Below are positions 11,047-21,148 of a stretch of DNA of 64,000 nucleotides, one piece after another (within the stretch, counting starts at the first letter, position 1; every line of letters begins with the position of its first letter). The stretch covers positions 124,001 to 188,000 of the forward strand of contig JBBHKE010001395.1 in the NCBI GenBank assembly GCA_037447655.1, written 5' to 3'. The position numbers were made by a program, and so were the translations under genes. Origin of the DNA: Zygnema cylindricum (taxonomy: Eukaryota > Streptophyta > Zygnematophyceae > Zygnematales > Zygnemataceae). The notes under the pieces were generated by a model. The model searched no databases and was not told the DNA's origin. It saw only the letters and a program-made list of their open reading frames with translations.

Positions 11047-12000
11047 ATGAATCTAGATAAGTTAAGAGAGATGAAAAAGATGGGAGTAGTAGATGGGATT
11101 CAGTTTGGTGAGAGTGAGAATCTAAGTGATTATAGTGGATGTGTTCAAGGTAAAGCACACAGGTTACCCTTTCCCAAAACAACCACCTATAAGGGAGAAC
11201 AAATTCTAAATTTAGTACACACAGATATTTGGGGACCGGCTAAAGTGCCCTCACCGGGGGGGAAGAGATTCATGATGACTATCACTAATGATTGGTCTCG
11301 GTATTCCAAGGTGTATTTTTTGAAATAGAAGTCAAAAGCAAAGAATTGTTTTAGACAATATAAAGAATGGAGCGAAAAACTCTATGAAACTCCAACCAAG
11401 AGAATAAGGAGTGACAATGGTGGAGAGTTTACTTCTAACCAGTTTGAGGATTTTTTGAGGGAAGATGGAGTCCAACACCAAAAGACAGTTCCAGAAAACC
11501 CGAAACAGAATAGGGTAGCCGAAAGAAAAAATATGACACTAAGTGATAGTGCTAGAAGTATTTTGTCGGATAAGAAGATAGGAAAAAGGTTTTGGGCTGA
11601 AGCAATGAACTCTACTAATTACCTGAAACATAGAGTTCTTACTTCAGCAGTAAAAGGCCAAACACCTTATAAGAGATGGATCGGCCGGAAACCAGACATA
11701 TCTTACTTAAAAGTTTTTGGCAGTCAAGTGTTCATTCAAGATATAGATCGGTCTAATTGGAAGCTAAATCATAAAGGAAAACCGGGGTACTTAGTAGGAT
11801 ATCATGAGGATGTAAAAGGATACAAAGTTTATTATCTAAAAAGGGAAGATATAATCTTAGTAAAGCATCTAGTTGTTATGGATGAAGGAAAGTCTGTTGA
11901 TCCCTTCAAGTATACAAAGTCAGTAAAAATCAGATTTGAGTCAGAAAATTCAGATGACTTTGAGCTTCCTAACTATCCTGGTTTTAGAGAAGATCACATT
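11047..12000 (+). pseudogene. copia I integrase, broken
   Basis: It has CVQGKAHRLPFP, the integrase core ITNDWSRY (first catalytic Asp now in a TND context), RSDNGGEF, and a third motif where PEQNGVAER reads PKQNRVAER. A stop lies at 11326-11328 and a frame change precedes 11455. The C-terminal part (GRKPDISYLKVFGSQ) is well kept to about 11990. Confidence 0.75.
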
Positions 12001-13057
12001 CTTACAGGTAAAAATCAGACCGAGAAGGACTTGGCCATGGAAATTCCAGTGACAACTCTACCCGAAGCGGAAGACGTGGTGAAAATTGATTCGCAATTAA
12101 GGGATAGGGGAGAAGTCGAGATTGTTCGAAAGAACCCACGAGAACCATGTAATCCAACCACAGATTTTGAGGGGGGAAGGAAAAGTAGCAAAAGGTTGTA
12201 AGAAAAACAGGTTAATAACAAGGTAACAAAATTATCTCTTTAAGATGAACCTTAGACTTTTGGAAAGGCGATGACTTGTCTAGAAAGGAACCGGTGGAAG
12301 ACAACCATTAATGAGGAAATGGCCTTAATTATGGCAGCCAATACTTAGGAGCTAGTGGATTGTCCACCTAACTGAAAACCAATCGGTTGTAAGTGGGTGT
12401 TCAAATTAAAACTGAACCCAGATAACACCTTTGAGCGTTACAAAGCGCGGTAATTGGCAAAATGACTTACACAAAAAGAAGGAATCGACTACGAGGAAAC
12501 CTTTGCCCCGGTCGTGAGATTTCCCTCCGTCCGCATACTTCTCAGTTTGGCTGCAGCGGAAGACATGGAGGTGCACCAGATGGACATCAAGACAACCTTT
12601 TTGCGTGGAGAATTGGAAGAGGAGATCTTCATACTACAACCCGAAGGATTTGTGGAGCACGGAGAGGAGAGTAAGGTATGCCGGCTGATTAAATCTCTTT
12701 ATGGTTTTAAACAGGCGCCTTGACAGTGGAATAAGAAGCTTGATGAGTTTGGGATATATCCGGATCATCTAAGATCACTCAATCTATGTTTTTGAAGATA
12801 AGGAAGATATTATTTTTATTGCAATTTATGTTGATGATTTGCTTGTTGTAAGTAAATCAATGGACAAAATTAATAAACTGAAAACTTATCTTAAGGAAAG
12901 ATTTGAGATGAAGGAGATGGGGGAGGCAAGATATATTTTGGGAATTCAAGTAGAAAGAGACCGAGAAAGAAAGATTATAAGACTAACTCAAAAAAAAACA
13001 ATAGGGAATATGTTGTAAAAGTTTCAGATTGATAAGGCTAATAGTTGTAAAACTCCA
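12001..13057 (+). pseudogene. copia I reverse transcriptase, broken
   Basis: The linker FEGGRKSSKRL is followed by stops at 12201 and others. The RT core is split into short frames (MRFPSVRILLSLAAAEDMEVHQMDIKT in part at 12514). The catalytic box is an intact YVDD followed by LLVVSKS near 12825-12860, unlike the YVED of D and E. Several stops lie between 12240 and 12470. Confidence 0.7.
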
Positions 13058-13834
13058 ATGGAAATGAAGAAAAGAAGTGAGGGGAGTGTGGAAGAAGGAG
13101 TCATAATCTTATGCGAGGAATTAGGTCCAAAAGAACAGAAGTTCATGCAGACTATTCCTTACAGGCAAGTAGTGGGAAGCCTAAACTATTTTATGAATTT
13201 TACCCAACCGGATTTGGCTGCAGTTGTAGGAGTGCTGAGTAGAAGTTTAAATGCTCCCACTAAGAGGGATTAGGAGGCAGCTAAGAGTGTCTTTAGATAT
13301 TTGATATGAACTAGGGATCTATGGTTGCATTTGGGTAGAGGGAATACTAACATCACTACTTGGAGTGATGCTAGTTATGGTGATACTCAATTGAGGAGAT
13401 GTACTTTTGGATATGTATAGTATATGGGTGATGGAGCTTGTTGTTGGAGTAGCAAACAACAAAAGGTTATTGCTCAGTCCACTATGGAGGTTTAGTATAT
13501 GGCCTCTTGCTCTGCTGTAAAAGAATTGATGTGGGTCAAGTTTTTGCTTGGTGAGCTTGGTCACCTTAAGAGTGGTGTGCAAAAATATTTTGTGATAATC
13601 AAGCAGCAATCGCTATTGCTGCCAATCTTAAACACCATTTAAAAGCCAAACACATGGTCATAAGACATAGCTTTGTTAAAGAGAAGGTAGAATATAAAAT
13701 AATCAGTTTAGAGTTTAAACCAAATAGCGAGATTGTAGCAAACATGATGACCAAACCTGTGCATTCCCCTAAGCTAATTTTTTGCAAGGAGAAGTGTGGT
13801 ATGAAATTAAAGAGTGACTAAAAAATAAGGGGAG
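13058..13834 (+). pseudogene. copia I RNase H and polypurine tract
   Basis: It contains KEQKFMQTIPYRQVVGSL, then RNase H remnants TTWSDASYGD and CCWSSKQQKVIAQST, with stops in between (13270, 13308, 13418, 13494). The final purine tract is intact and the LTR start follows at 13835. Confidence 0.7.
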
Positions 13835-13889
13835 TGTAGAGATTAATAGTTCTTCTAGTATTTTCTAGGTCTAAAATGAATTGGTGAAA

Positions 13890-15175
13890 AGAGGTGTCAA
13901 ACTCGTGTGCATCTTCGACACATTTGCACTCCCAAGAGCTCTGGGGCCTCGTCCCACCTTGTACAAACTTGAGCATACAAAGAAGGGGAGGACAACCTGC
14001 CGGATCAGAACTTTGTATTTTCACCGTGGAGCACCACGCACTTTAGTTCACCTTAAACGGAGGTCGAACTGCGGAGTTAGTTCGATGTAAAGGTGGCGGC
14101 TCCATTAAATAACATCCGTTCTATGTAGCTCTAGCGGAGGGGTACATTGTGGAACTGCATGCAACCTTTGGGATTGTCCCGTAGATCTTGCTGTTAGCTG
14201 TCAGTAGGATGTTAGTTCAGGCCCAACACACATGCAGAGCATTTATGACACCGGGTCAAACTTAGACGTTTCACGTCAATTCAGAACTTTGTTGCTTACT
14301 ACTGAACCATAGGAGTACCTTTGGCTGTCAATTCAGCCGGAGCCTTACTTTCTGCCCTGAGTGTAGTACACCTTGTTTTGTATTATTTTAGTACGATAAC
14401 AATTACTGGCCGCTGATTGACTTTTAACATTATTTTGACTTTGGTAGATGCAATAGGACAGACTTTGTTTGTATAAGACACTTGGGGCCGAAGGAGACAA
14501 GTTGCTCTTTCAGTACTGTCTCTTAAGAAAACGCCCATAGAGTTGAATCAACCTTTCTGTTGGAAAACTGTTGCATTGTGTCGTTGACTCTGTTGCCATC
14601 TTTGTTTTGGGATTGTCTCTTGTGGAGACCGTAGTTCGGGTGGGTGGTTGGCACTATCATCTTTTTGGGCGGTTTGGACTTTTTCGCTGTTTGAAACTTA
14701 GAAGAGTCTTCTCAAATCCGTACGGCGGAACCAAGGGGTGAGGGAGACTCATACCTATCTTCGGGGCCATTGGGAGAGTTTCCTCTTCTGAGTTTGGTCA
14801 TCGTTGCACTCCGGGATATGTTCTCTCGCTTCACCATTATCATTGACATATATCTTTATTTCCATTCTTTGGGGCAAGGTGATATTATTTAATCTGAAAG
14901 AGCCGATTTTTATTGTTTCTATATTTCTGCGTGGGAGTCATTTGCGTACTTTTGTGGTTGTCTTTGGTTCTTGTCCGGAGTTCTTGTGGGCCGGATCGGA
15001 CGACAATCATTTTCTTTCTATTCTTTTGAGAGTGGTCAGAGGTGAAGCATTTAGTAGGCTTCCAGTGGATTAAGCACAGCACTGAAAGAGTCGCTGTCCC
15101 ATTGAGTTAAAGAGGATAGCTGGTGAGAGAAGTGTAATTTGATAAAGAGATTAATCTCCTCTGTTCAGGTCAGTC
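13890..15175. other. unassigned stretch, no gene seen
   Basis: Copia LTR similarity ends near 13875 and this sequence resembles nothing else in the window. It holds no long reading frame. It leads without a clear boundary into the broken reading frame at 15176. Its place between a copia stub and a gag-like frame would fit an LTR and leader of another retroelement, but I see no second copy, primer site or purine tract to prove that. Confidence 0.4.
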
Positions 15176-15780
15176 ATGGGCGGAGGGGATGTTCAGGATC
15201 GGGACCTTACAGGTGTCAGTCAAAAAGAGAGGGAGAGGCATGAAGCAGTGGCACAAGAGGAAGAGTTGCAGGTGCCCGAGGAAGCAGTCCCTTTTGCTTC
15301 CGCTTTAAACATAGAGTTGTTTTTCAAGGGAATGATGCCTAAGCCTGTCATAGCTGAGACTCCTCCCAAACAGCTCGAAAAGTAACCATCTCCTCCACCT
15401 CCGCCGATCATTTCTCCCAAGAACTTCCCTACGTTGTCCGAAGCTGATAGGGCTAGGGCTACAGATAAAGTTGAAAGATACATTGGAGCTCCTCAATCCC
15501 GCATGAAGGTTTTGGCACATAAGGAAATGGTCGCTGTCCCACTTCCCAAAGTGGTTTGCTAAACCACTTCTAAAGCTCCTATGGTTGAGACGTACATAGA
15601 TCCTGAAATCTTGGCAGATCCTAACTGGCCAGGTCGCAAGGAAATTTTAGCTCTGCACAATATCCATGAGTTAAAGGTGAAGAAGAAGTTGGTTCAGCCG
15701 GTGGCTAGAAGCGACCGAGCCTAGATAATACGCACGGTGGGAGGTGTAGTTGAAATTCTTAGCAGTTCGTTTGAGAGTGG
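15176..15780 (+). pseudogene. unidentified protein remnant, about 200 codons
   Basis: From ATG at 15176 one frame continues for about 200 codons and is interrupted only by TAA (15383), TAA (15560) and TAG (15722). The residues stay protein-like across the stops: a Glu/Gln-rich start (QKERERHEAVAQEEEL), a Pro run (PSPPPPPIISPKNFP), then RYIGAPQSRMKVLAHKEM and YIDPEILADPNWPGRKEIL. I do not recognise the family. A gag-like protein of another retroelement or a retrocopy of a host gene are both possible. Confidence 0.4.
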
Positions 15781-15808
15781 TTCTTCCACTTCTTTCAGGG
15801 AGCAACAG

Positions 15809-15990
15809 GGGAGTCCATGGACTTGCTTCCTCCAAACCCTGGAGGGATTCCTAGACATGATGGCGCCCCCAACCGTCCACTCACTATCCCCCAAAACCAT
15901 TTTTCGCATAGAGCTTCTATCATCATACTTTCCCAGTATATGAAGCTTGCTCCATTAAATATTGGTACCCTAGAGGGTGGGCCCATAACT
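15809..15990 (-). pseudogene. copia gag 5' fragment of a tandem copy next to D
   Basis: On the reverse strand it starts in the LTR end (MEVSEFQVMGPPSRVPIF) and reads ~60 residues of Gag (IYWESMMIEALCEKWFWGIVSG) before breaking off near 15809. It lies beyond the 3' LTR of D, so that LTR once served as the 5' LTR of a further copy. Confidence 0.75.
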
Positions 15991-17022
15991 TGAAACTCTG
16001 AGACCTCCATAAGTTCTCAGAATGAATAGGGATAATCCTACCCCTTTTGTGTTACCTCAAGAACAAATGCCACCCTGGCAAACAATAACTCTCACCACCT
16101 GCACCCTTGTGAAGGGAAGACTCCCTTGAGTCGATAGCAAAAAGAATCTCTGAATTTGCTCCCCTAAGTAGTAAGTTATGGAGGGTCAAAGTTGACCTTT
16201 TGTATAGAAGCTCTCTAGGAGAGAGGGTCATTTCTCCTAATTTTTCTAAGTCCTATCTCTCTCACAAACTCTATCTACTGATGTACAGAGCCAATCAAAT
16301 AACACTTCCGTACACAAAAGTACTGCTGCCGGTGTACTTTTTGTACGTGCACTGTACGACATGGCCTAAATGTCAACACGTGGTATATCCGGATTTGCTC
16401 CCTTAATCCTCGGAGATGCCGCGATCTAATGTTATTCCGCCACGTGTCATCCGATGTGGCGATAACCATAAACCGCCGAAATCCTATTCCGCGATCTCGG
16501 CGTTCAATTCGGCCGTCCGATTAAATTCACATTTAATCGTAGCCGTAATAAATATCTGTGCGGTATTCGTTTCGCTAAAAAAACAAATGCGCGGTATTCG
16601 TTTCTTATCCTTACCGCAAACCGTTCTTTTACATTACTAGATCTATGTATCCCGTAAAGAGTTTTAGTTAAATGAATTATCCTACGTAGAAATGTTTTAA
16701 GTAAATATCAAACCATATAGTACGTTACACTAAGTCTAGTCTTAACGGATAAAGCTACCGGCTACCGGCAGCTCACCGTTCAGCAGGTACCAGGATTAAA
16801 TCCTGGTGGCAGCATAAATCCTATCCTTTTAGTAAATAAACCAATATATATTTCCTGTAAACCTCTGGATAGCCTAGGTAGCCATGGCTCTAGCTTCCTC
16901 TCCAATTTCTCAGTGACTGCGAAAAGTTTGAGAGTTGGAGAGAGAAGTTAGAGGTAGAATACCTCGACTTCTTTCTATATTTAGACCTAGAAAGTACTTA
17001 AAACGGACAATTAATTTCTACA
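15991..17022 (-). repeat. 3' LTR of copia D
   Basis: On the reverse strand it starts TGTAGAAATTAATTG next to the purine tract (AGAAAAGGAGCAGGC) and ends GAGTTTCA. It contains the GGTCAACTTTGACC palindrome (16184-16197) and a tRNA-like segment (16752-16822). Confidence 0.85.
16752..16822 (+). other. tRNA-like segment, antisense to the D 3' LTR
   Basis: Plus strand: GGATAAAGC (D-arm-like), GGCTACCGG (anticodon-arm-like), AGCAGGTA, then CCAGG-loop-CCTGG, a perfect 5-bp T stem around GGATTAAATCC (16793-16803). The D and anticodon arms do not fold well. It lies about 220 bp inside the LTR start, as in families B and F. Confidence 0.5.
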
Positions 17023-18844
17023 GCCTGCTCCTTTTCTAGTCTAGATTTAATTCCAAACCACACTTCTCCTTGCAAAAAATAAGCTTAGGGGAAGGTACAG
17101 GTTTGGTCATCATATCTGCTACCATCTCGCTATCTGGTCGGTACTCTAAACTGATTATTTTGTTTTCTACTTTCTCTCTAACAAAGTTGAGTCTCATGTC
17201 CATGTGTTTCGCTTTAAAATGATGTTTAGGATTGGCAGAAATAGCGATTGCTGCCTGATTATCACAAAAAAAAATCTGCACACCACTCTTAAGGTGACCA
17301 AGCTCACCAAGCAAAGACTTGACCCACATCAATTCTTTTACAGCAGAGCAAGAGGCCATATAATCAGCCTCCATGGTGGATTGAGCAATAACCTTTTGTT
17401 GTTTGCTACTCCAACAGCAAGCCCCATCACCCACATATAATACGTATCCAGAAGTGCATCTCCTCATCGGAGCATCACCACAACTGGCATCACTCCAAGT
17501 AGTGATGTCAGTATTCTCTCCACCCAAATGCAACCATAGATCCCTAGTTCTTATCAAATATCTAAGGACTCTCTTAGCTACCTCCCAATCCCTCTTAGTG
17601 GGAGCATTTTGACTTCTACTCAGCACTCCTACAGCTGCAGCTAAATCCGGCCTGGTACAATTCATATAATATATTAGACTTCCCACTACTTGCCTGTAAG
17701 GAATAGTCTACATGAACTTCTGTTCTTCAGGAGATAATTCCTCGTCTAAGACTATGACACCTTCTTCATCACTCCCCTCACTCCCCTTCTTCAACTCCAT
17801 TGGAGTTGTATAACTATTAGCTTTATCCATCTGAAATTTTTCAAGCATGTTCCCTATTGCTTTTTTTTGAGTCAATCTTACAATCTTTCTTTTTCGGTCT
17901 CTCTCTACTTGAATTCCCAAAATATACTTTGCTTCCCCCATATCCTTCATTTCAAATCTCCCCTTAAGATCGATTTTCAGTTTATTAATTTTTTCCATTG
18001 ATTTACTTAAAACAAGCAAACTTCAACATAAATTGCAATAAATATAAAACCTTCCTCATCTTCGAAAACATAGATTGAGTGATCTGAGCTGATCCGGATA
18101 TATCCCAGACCGATAAGAAACTCATCAAGCTTCTTATTCCACTGTCGAGTCGCCTGCTTGAAACCATAAAGAGATTTAAACAGCCGAGATACCTTACTCT
18201 CTCTCCTTCCTCCACAAACTCTTCAGGTTGTCGCATGAAGATCTCCTCTTCCAATTCTCTATGGAAAAATGCTGTCTTGATGTCCATCTGGTGCACTTCT
18301 ATGTCTTCCTGTGTTGCCAGACTGAGAAGTATGCGGACAGAGGGAAATTTGACCACCGGGGCAAAGGTTTCCTCATAGTCAATTCCCTCCTTTTGTGTAA
18401 ATCCCTTTGCCACTAATCGGGCCTTGTACCGCTCAATTCTGTTATCTGGGTTCAGTTTTAATTTGAAAACCCACTTAGAACCGATTGGTTTTCGGTTAGG
18501 TGAACAATCCACCAGCTCCCAAGTATCGGCTGCCATAATTGAAGCCATCTCCTCATCGGTGGTTGTCTTCCCCATGTTCTTTCTGGACAAGTCATCACCT
18601 CTCCATAAGTCTGAGGTTCATCTTGATGAAATAGTTTTGTTACCTTGTTATTAACCTGTTTTTCTTGCAATCTTTTGCTTCCCCCTTCAAAATCTGAGGC
18701 ATGAATAGATGGTTCTTGTGGATTATTTCGAACAAATTCAGCTTCTCCCTTATCCATTGATTCCGAATCAATTTCCACCATGTCTTCCGCTTCCGGTAGA
18801 GTTGTCACAAGAGTTTCCAGAGCCGAGTCCTTTTCGGTCTGATT
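17023..18844 (-). pseudogene. copia D reverse transcriptase and RNase H
   Basis: Reverse strand, downstream of the B insertion. RT has WVFKLKLNPDNRIERYKA and [18 protein letters not shown]. The catalytic box reads IYVEV followed by a frameshift (about 18020), derived from the YVED found in E. RNase H is open from 17686 to 17036 with ITTWSDASCGD, ADYMASCSAVKELMWV and FCDNQAAIAISANPKHH. The Cys in SDASCGD is a change from Tyr. Confidence 0.8.
18840..18844. other. target-site duplication of element B, left copy
   Basis: TGATT here and at 25189-25193. The unsplit relatives C (near 7480) and E (near 30580) read through this site, which proves the insertion. Confidence 0.9.
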
Positions 18845-19051
18845 TGTTGAAATAAGTAATTTTTAGTATATTTTCTAGGTCTAAATTTATTAGAAAAGAA
18901 AATGTATGCAGCCTGCCACTATCTTTTCTCTCTCTCTCGCCCCCATACTTGTTGTAGTCAATGAAGGAGAGAGAGAGAGAGCAATGGAGCCATGGCTGCC
19001 TCAACTCCATAGGAAGGACTAAAGAATGGCTTAAACCACTCTCAACAAAAG

Positions 19052-19130
19052 GTTGAGTCCGGCAGGACTCGAACCCCCGACCGGTAGAGCGCGGCGTAGC
19101 CGTTAGCTCTAACCAGTCTGTCGTAGAAGT
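19052..19130 (-). other. tRNA-like segment, antisense in the B 5' LTR
   Basis: Reverse strand: ACTGGTTAGAGC matches a tRNA D-arm and A-box end, GGCTACGCC an anticodon loop (ACG at the anticodon position), and GGTTCGAGTCC (19065-19075) is a full B box. The acceptor stem does not pair and one T-stem pair is lost. A tRNA-derived Pol III promoter relic is the best reading. Confidence 0.65.
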
Positions 19131-19596
19131 CCGTTAGGAGATATAGGGTTTCATTACTATTTAAACTATTGTAATGTACTAGATTCATTTAACTGAAACC
19201 TTTAACGCCACACAGTGAAACAAATATGGCGCAAGTATTTATTACGGCCGAGATTGAATTCCGCGTCAAATCTAACGGCGCACATCATCGCCAAAATCCC
19301 GGAATGGTCATTTTGGCATTAAGTGACGTCGCATGACTTGGCGCCACGTGGGAAGACATCATTCAGTCGCGGGAATTCAGAGGAGCGTACGGACGAGTGG
19401 AAAGTGGACACGCGTCCACTTAATGGCCTTGTCGTACAGAGGCCGTACAGAAAGTACATCGGCATTAGTACTTTCTAGTACTATACAGTTTTGTAATTGG
19501 TTCGTACAGGAAGTAGATAGGAGCTGTGAGAGGGAATTAGGAAAAACTAGGACTTAGGAAAATTTAGGTAGATAGTCCTCTCTCTCTGAGAGTTTG

Positions 19597-19617
19597 TATA
19601 AATTGGCATCTTTGCCA
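19597..19617 (+). promoter_or_regulatory. TATA box and adjoining palindrome of copia B
   Basis: TATAAA (19597-19602) is followed within two bases by TGGCA-TCTT-TGCCA (19604-19617). A CTCTCTCTGAGAG palindrome precedes it. The same layout is found in the other LTRs with a different stem sequence. Confidence 0.6.
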
Positions 19618-19797
19618 CCCTATAACTTATCGGCTGGTTGGCCGTTTTCAATGATTCTTTTTGCTAAGGACTCAAGGGATTCCAAGTTGCACAGGGGTGC
19701 AGTCAAATTGTCAGTTTGCCTTCTTTGGCAGAAGTGGTCGTGGCTTAAAGTGGGTTAGCTAAACACTATCTACAGGCTTCCTGTATTCTGTAGTCCA

Positions 19798-20926
19798 ATG
19801 GAGGACACAGAATTGCAGGTTATGGGCCCACCCTCTAGAGTGCCCACCTTCAATGGATCTGGGTTCATCTATTGGGAAGCCATGATGATGGGAGCTTTGT
19901 GTGAAAAACGATACTGGGATATCGTCAGTGGACAAGTGAAACGTCCACCTTCGGGAACTCCACCAAGATTTGGGGGAGTAAGATTTTCTGCAACAACGGC
20001 TGCCTCAGCGGAGGAGGCAGATGATGGGGACAGCAATGTGTCCGAAAAGGAAAAAGGGAAGGAGACACCCCTCACTCCTATTGCCACAGTATCGGGAGCG
20101 CGTGGAGAACGATACTCAAATGTCGGAGGATGTAAACATGGCTGCCAAGAACTTCAATTGAGGCACCTCACTCAAGGTTTGGCCACTCATCATCTTCACA
20201 TTTACAAGGGCGGAGGAGTTGTGGGAGAGTTTAGTGGAGATTTATAGAGCTGGAACTATTCGGGAGCTCCAGTTGGCTGAGCAAAAGCTATTGAGTTACA
20301 CTTACAAAGGAGGAAAGATGTTAGATTACTGTAATGGTCTTTCTTGTTTGTATATGGAAATGGAAAGTGCCGGGTGGACAGGTACAATGAAAATGAAAGT
20401 TAACACCCTTATCATGAAATTACCAGATGAGTTCGAAAACATAGTGTATCGAGTATAGGGAATGCGTGATAGTTCATGGAAATGGAACACATTAGTCAGG
20501 ATGATACTTGTGCACGAAAACACAATGGAGATTAGGAGAGGAGGAAAGAGCATTCAAGCTCTAGCAGCAGGAGGGGACCGATGGGGGAAGGACCCGAAGA
20601 AACCTTATAGAGGGGAAAGAGATCTGTCTGGGGGACAGAGGCCCCCAAAGGGTCTTTGTCATTATTGCAAAAAGCCGGGACACTTTATTGCAGATTGTGT
20701 CAAGCTATCAGAGCTGAGGCTCCAAGAGAACTGTGGAGGAGGTTCTTCCGGAGGGAAGAAAAAGGCACTTGTGGTTATAAAAGTGTCAGGAGAAACCGAG
20801 GATGAGTCATCTGAGGAGGATAAAGAGCTTCTTCTTGACGAGAGTCTGGAGGAGAAGGAGATCCCTCGGAGGCAAAAGTGTGCCCTTGGAGCAATTCGGG
20901 AAGCTCCACAGGAAGGATGGATCATC
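19798..20926 (+). pseudogene. copia B gag
   Basis: It starts at ATG 19798 within the LTR, passes through the primer site, and reads MEDTELQVMGPPSRVPTF. A frameshift near 20130-20250 and a TAG at 20456-20458 (for a Gln codon) break it. The zinc knuckle CHYCKKPGHFIADC is intact at 20657-20698, followed by an acidic linker to protease. About 370 codons in the unbroken state by comparison with D. Confidence 0.85.
19818..19832 (+). other. primer-binding site of copia B (half-tRNA iMet)
   Basis: GGTTATGGGCCCACC directly follows the LTR. It is complementary over 15 nt to GGTGGGCCCATAACC, the anticodon stem and loop of plant initiator tRNA-Met. Drosophila copia uses this half-tRNA priming mode. The site also encodes the VMGPP residues of Gag. 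Confidence 0.8.
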
Positions 20927-21148
20927 GACTCAGGTGCATCCATGCATATGTGTTGTGATAAAAAACTCTTCACTAAGCTAAGAAAGATTCCTACTGTAGA
21001 GATAGAGTATGGGGATGAGAGAGTGGTTACTACAGATCTAGTGGGATCAGTAGATCTGAAAGTCTTAGTGGAGGGTAAGACTTCTATACTTACATTCTCA
21101 GATGTACTTTACATTCCTTAGCTGAGTAAAAATCTTGTCTCTACGTCT
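20927..21148 (+). pseudogene. copia B protease
   Basis: The active site IIDSGASMHM has D-S-G at 20927-20935, followed by IPTVEIEYGD and VLVEGKTSILTFSDVLYIP. A TAG at 21119-21121 replaces CAG of the family sequence (PQLSK), a C-to-T change. A working copy would cut the Gag-Pol polyprotein. Confidence 0.85.

Larger units (their letters stand above)
11035..13889 (+). mobile_element. Ty1/copia element I, pol and 3' LTR stub only
   Basis: It begins inside the GAG-pre-integrase region (GLMNLDKLREMKKMG) right at the outer end of the C LTR, runs through integrase, RT and RNase H, a purine tract (AAAAATAAGGGGAG) and the first ~40 bp of an LTR (TGTAGAGATTAATAG at 13835) similar to those of C and D. 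LTR similarity then stops near 13875. The 5' LTR and gag are missing; the gag stub at 5990-6344 could be part of the same copy, but about 2 kb between them would have been lost. Confidence 0.7.
18845..19817 (+). repeat. 5' LTR of copia B
   Basis: It starts TGTTGAAATAAG and ends GAATTGCA. Compared with the 3' LTR it lacks about 72 bp near 19215, which removes half of a palindrome. It carries a tRNA-like antisense segment (19052-19130), GTAC-rich repeats (19430-19480), a TATAAA at 19597 and a palindrome at 19604-19617. The last 20 nt encode the start of Gag. Confidence 0.9.

Noticed and set aside
13890-15175. LTR of a new element starting TGTCAAAC
   Set aside because: No second copy, primer site or target duplication is visible in the window.
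19052-19130. A functional tRNA gene
   Set aside because: The acceptor stem does not pair and the T and anticodon stems have mismatches; it is repeated in each LTR. I call it tRNA-like only.
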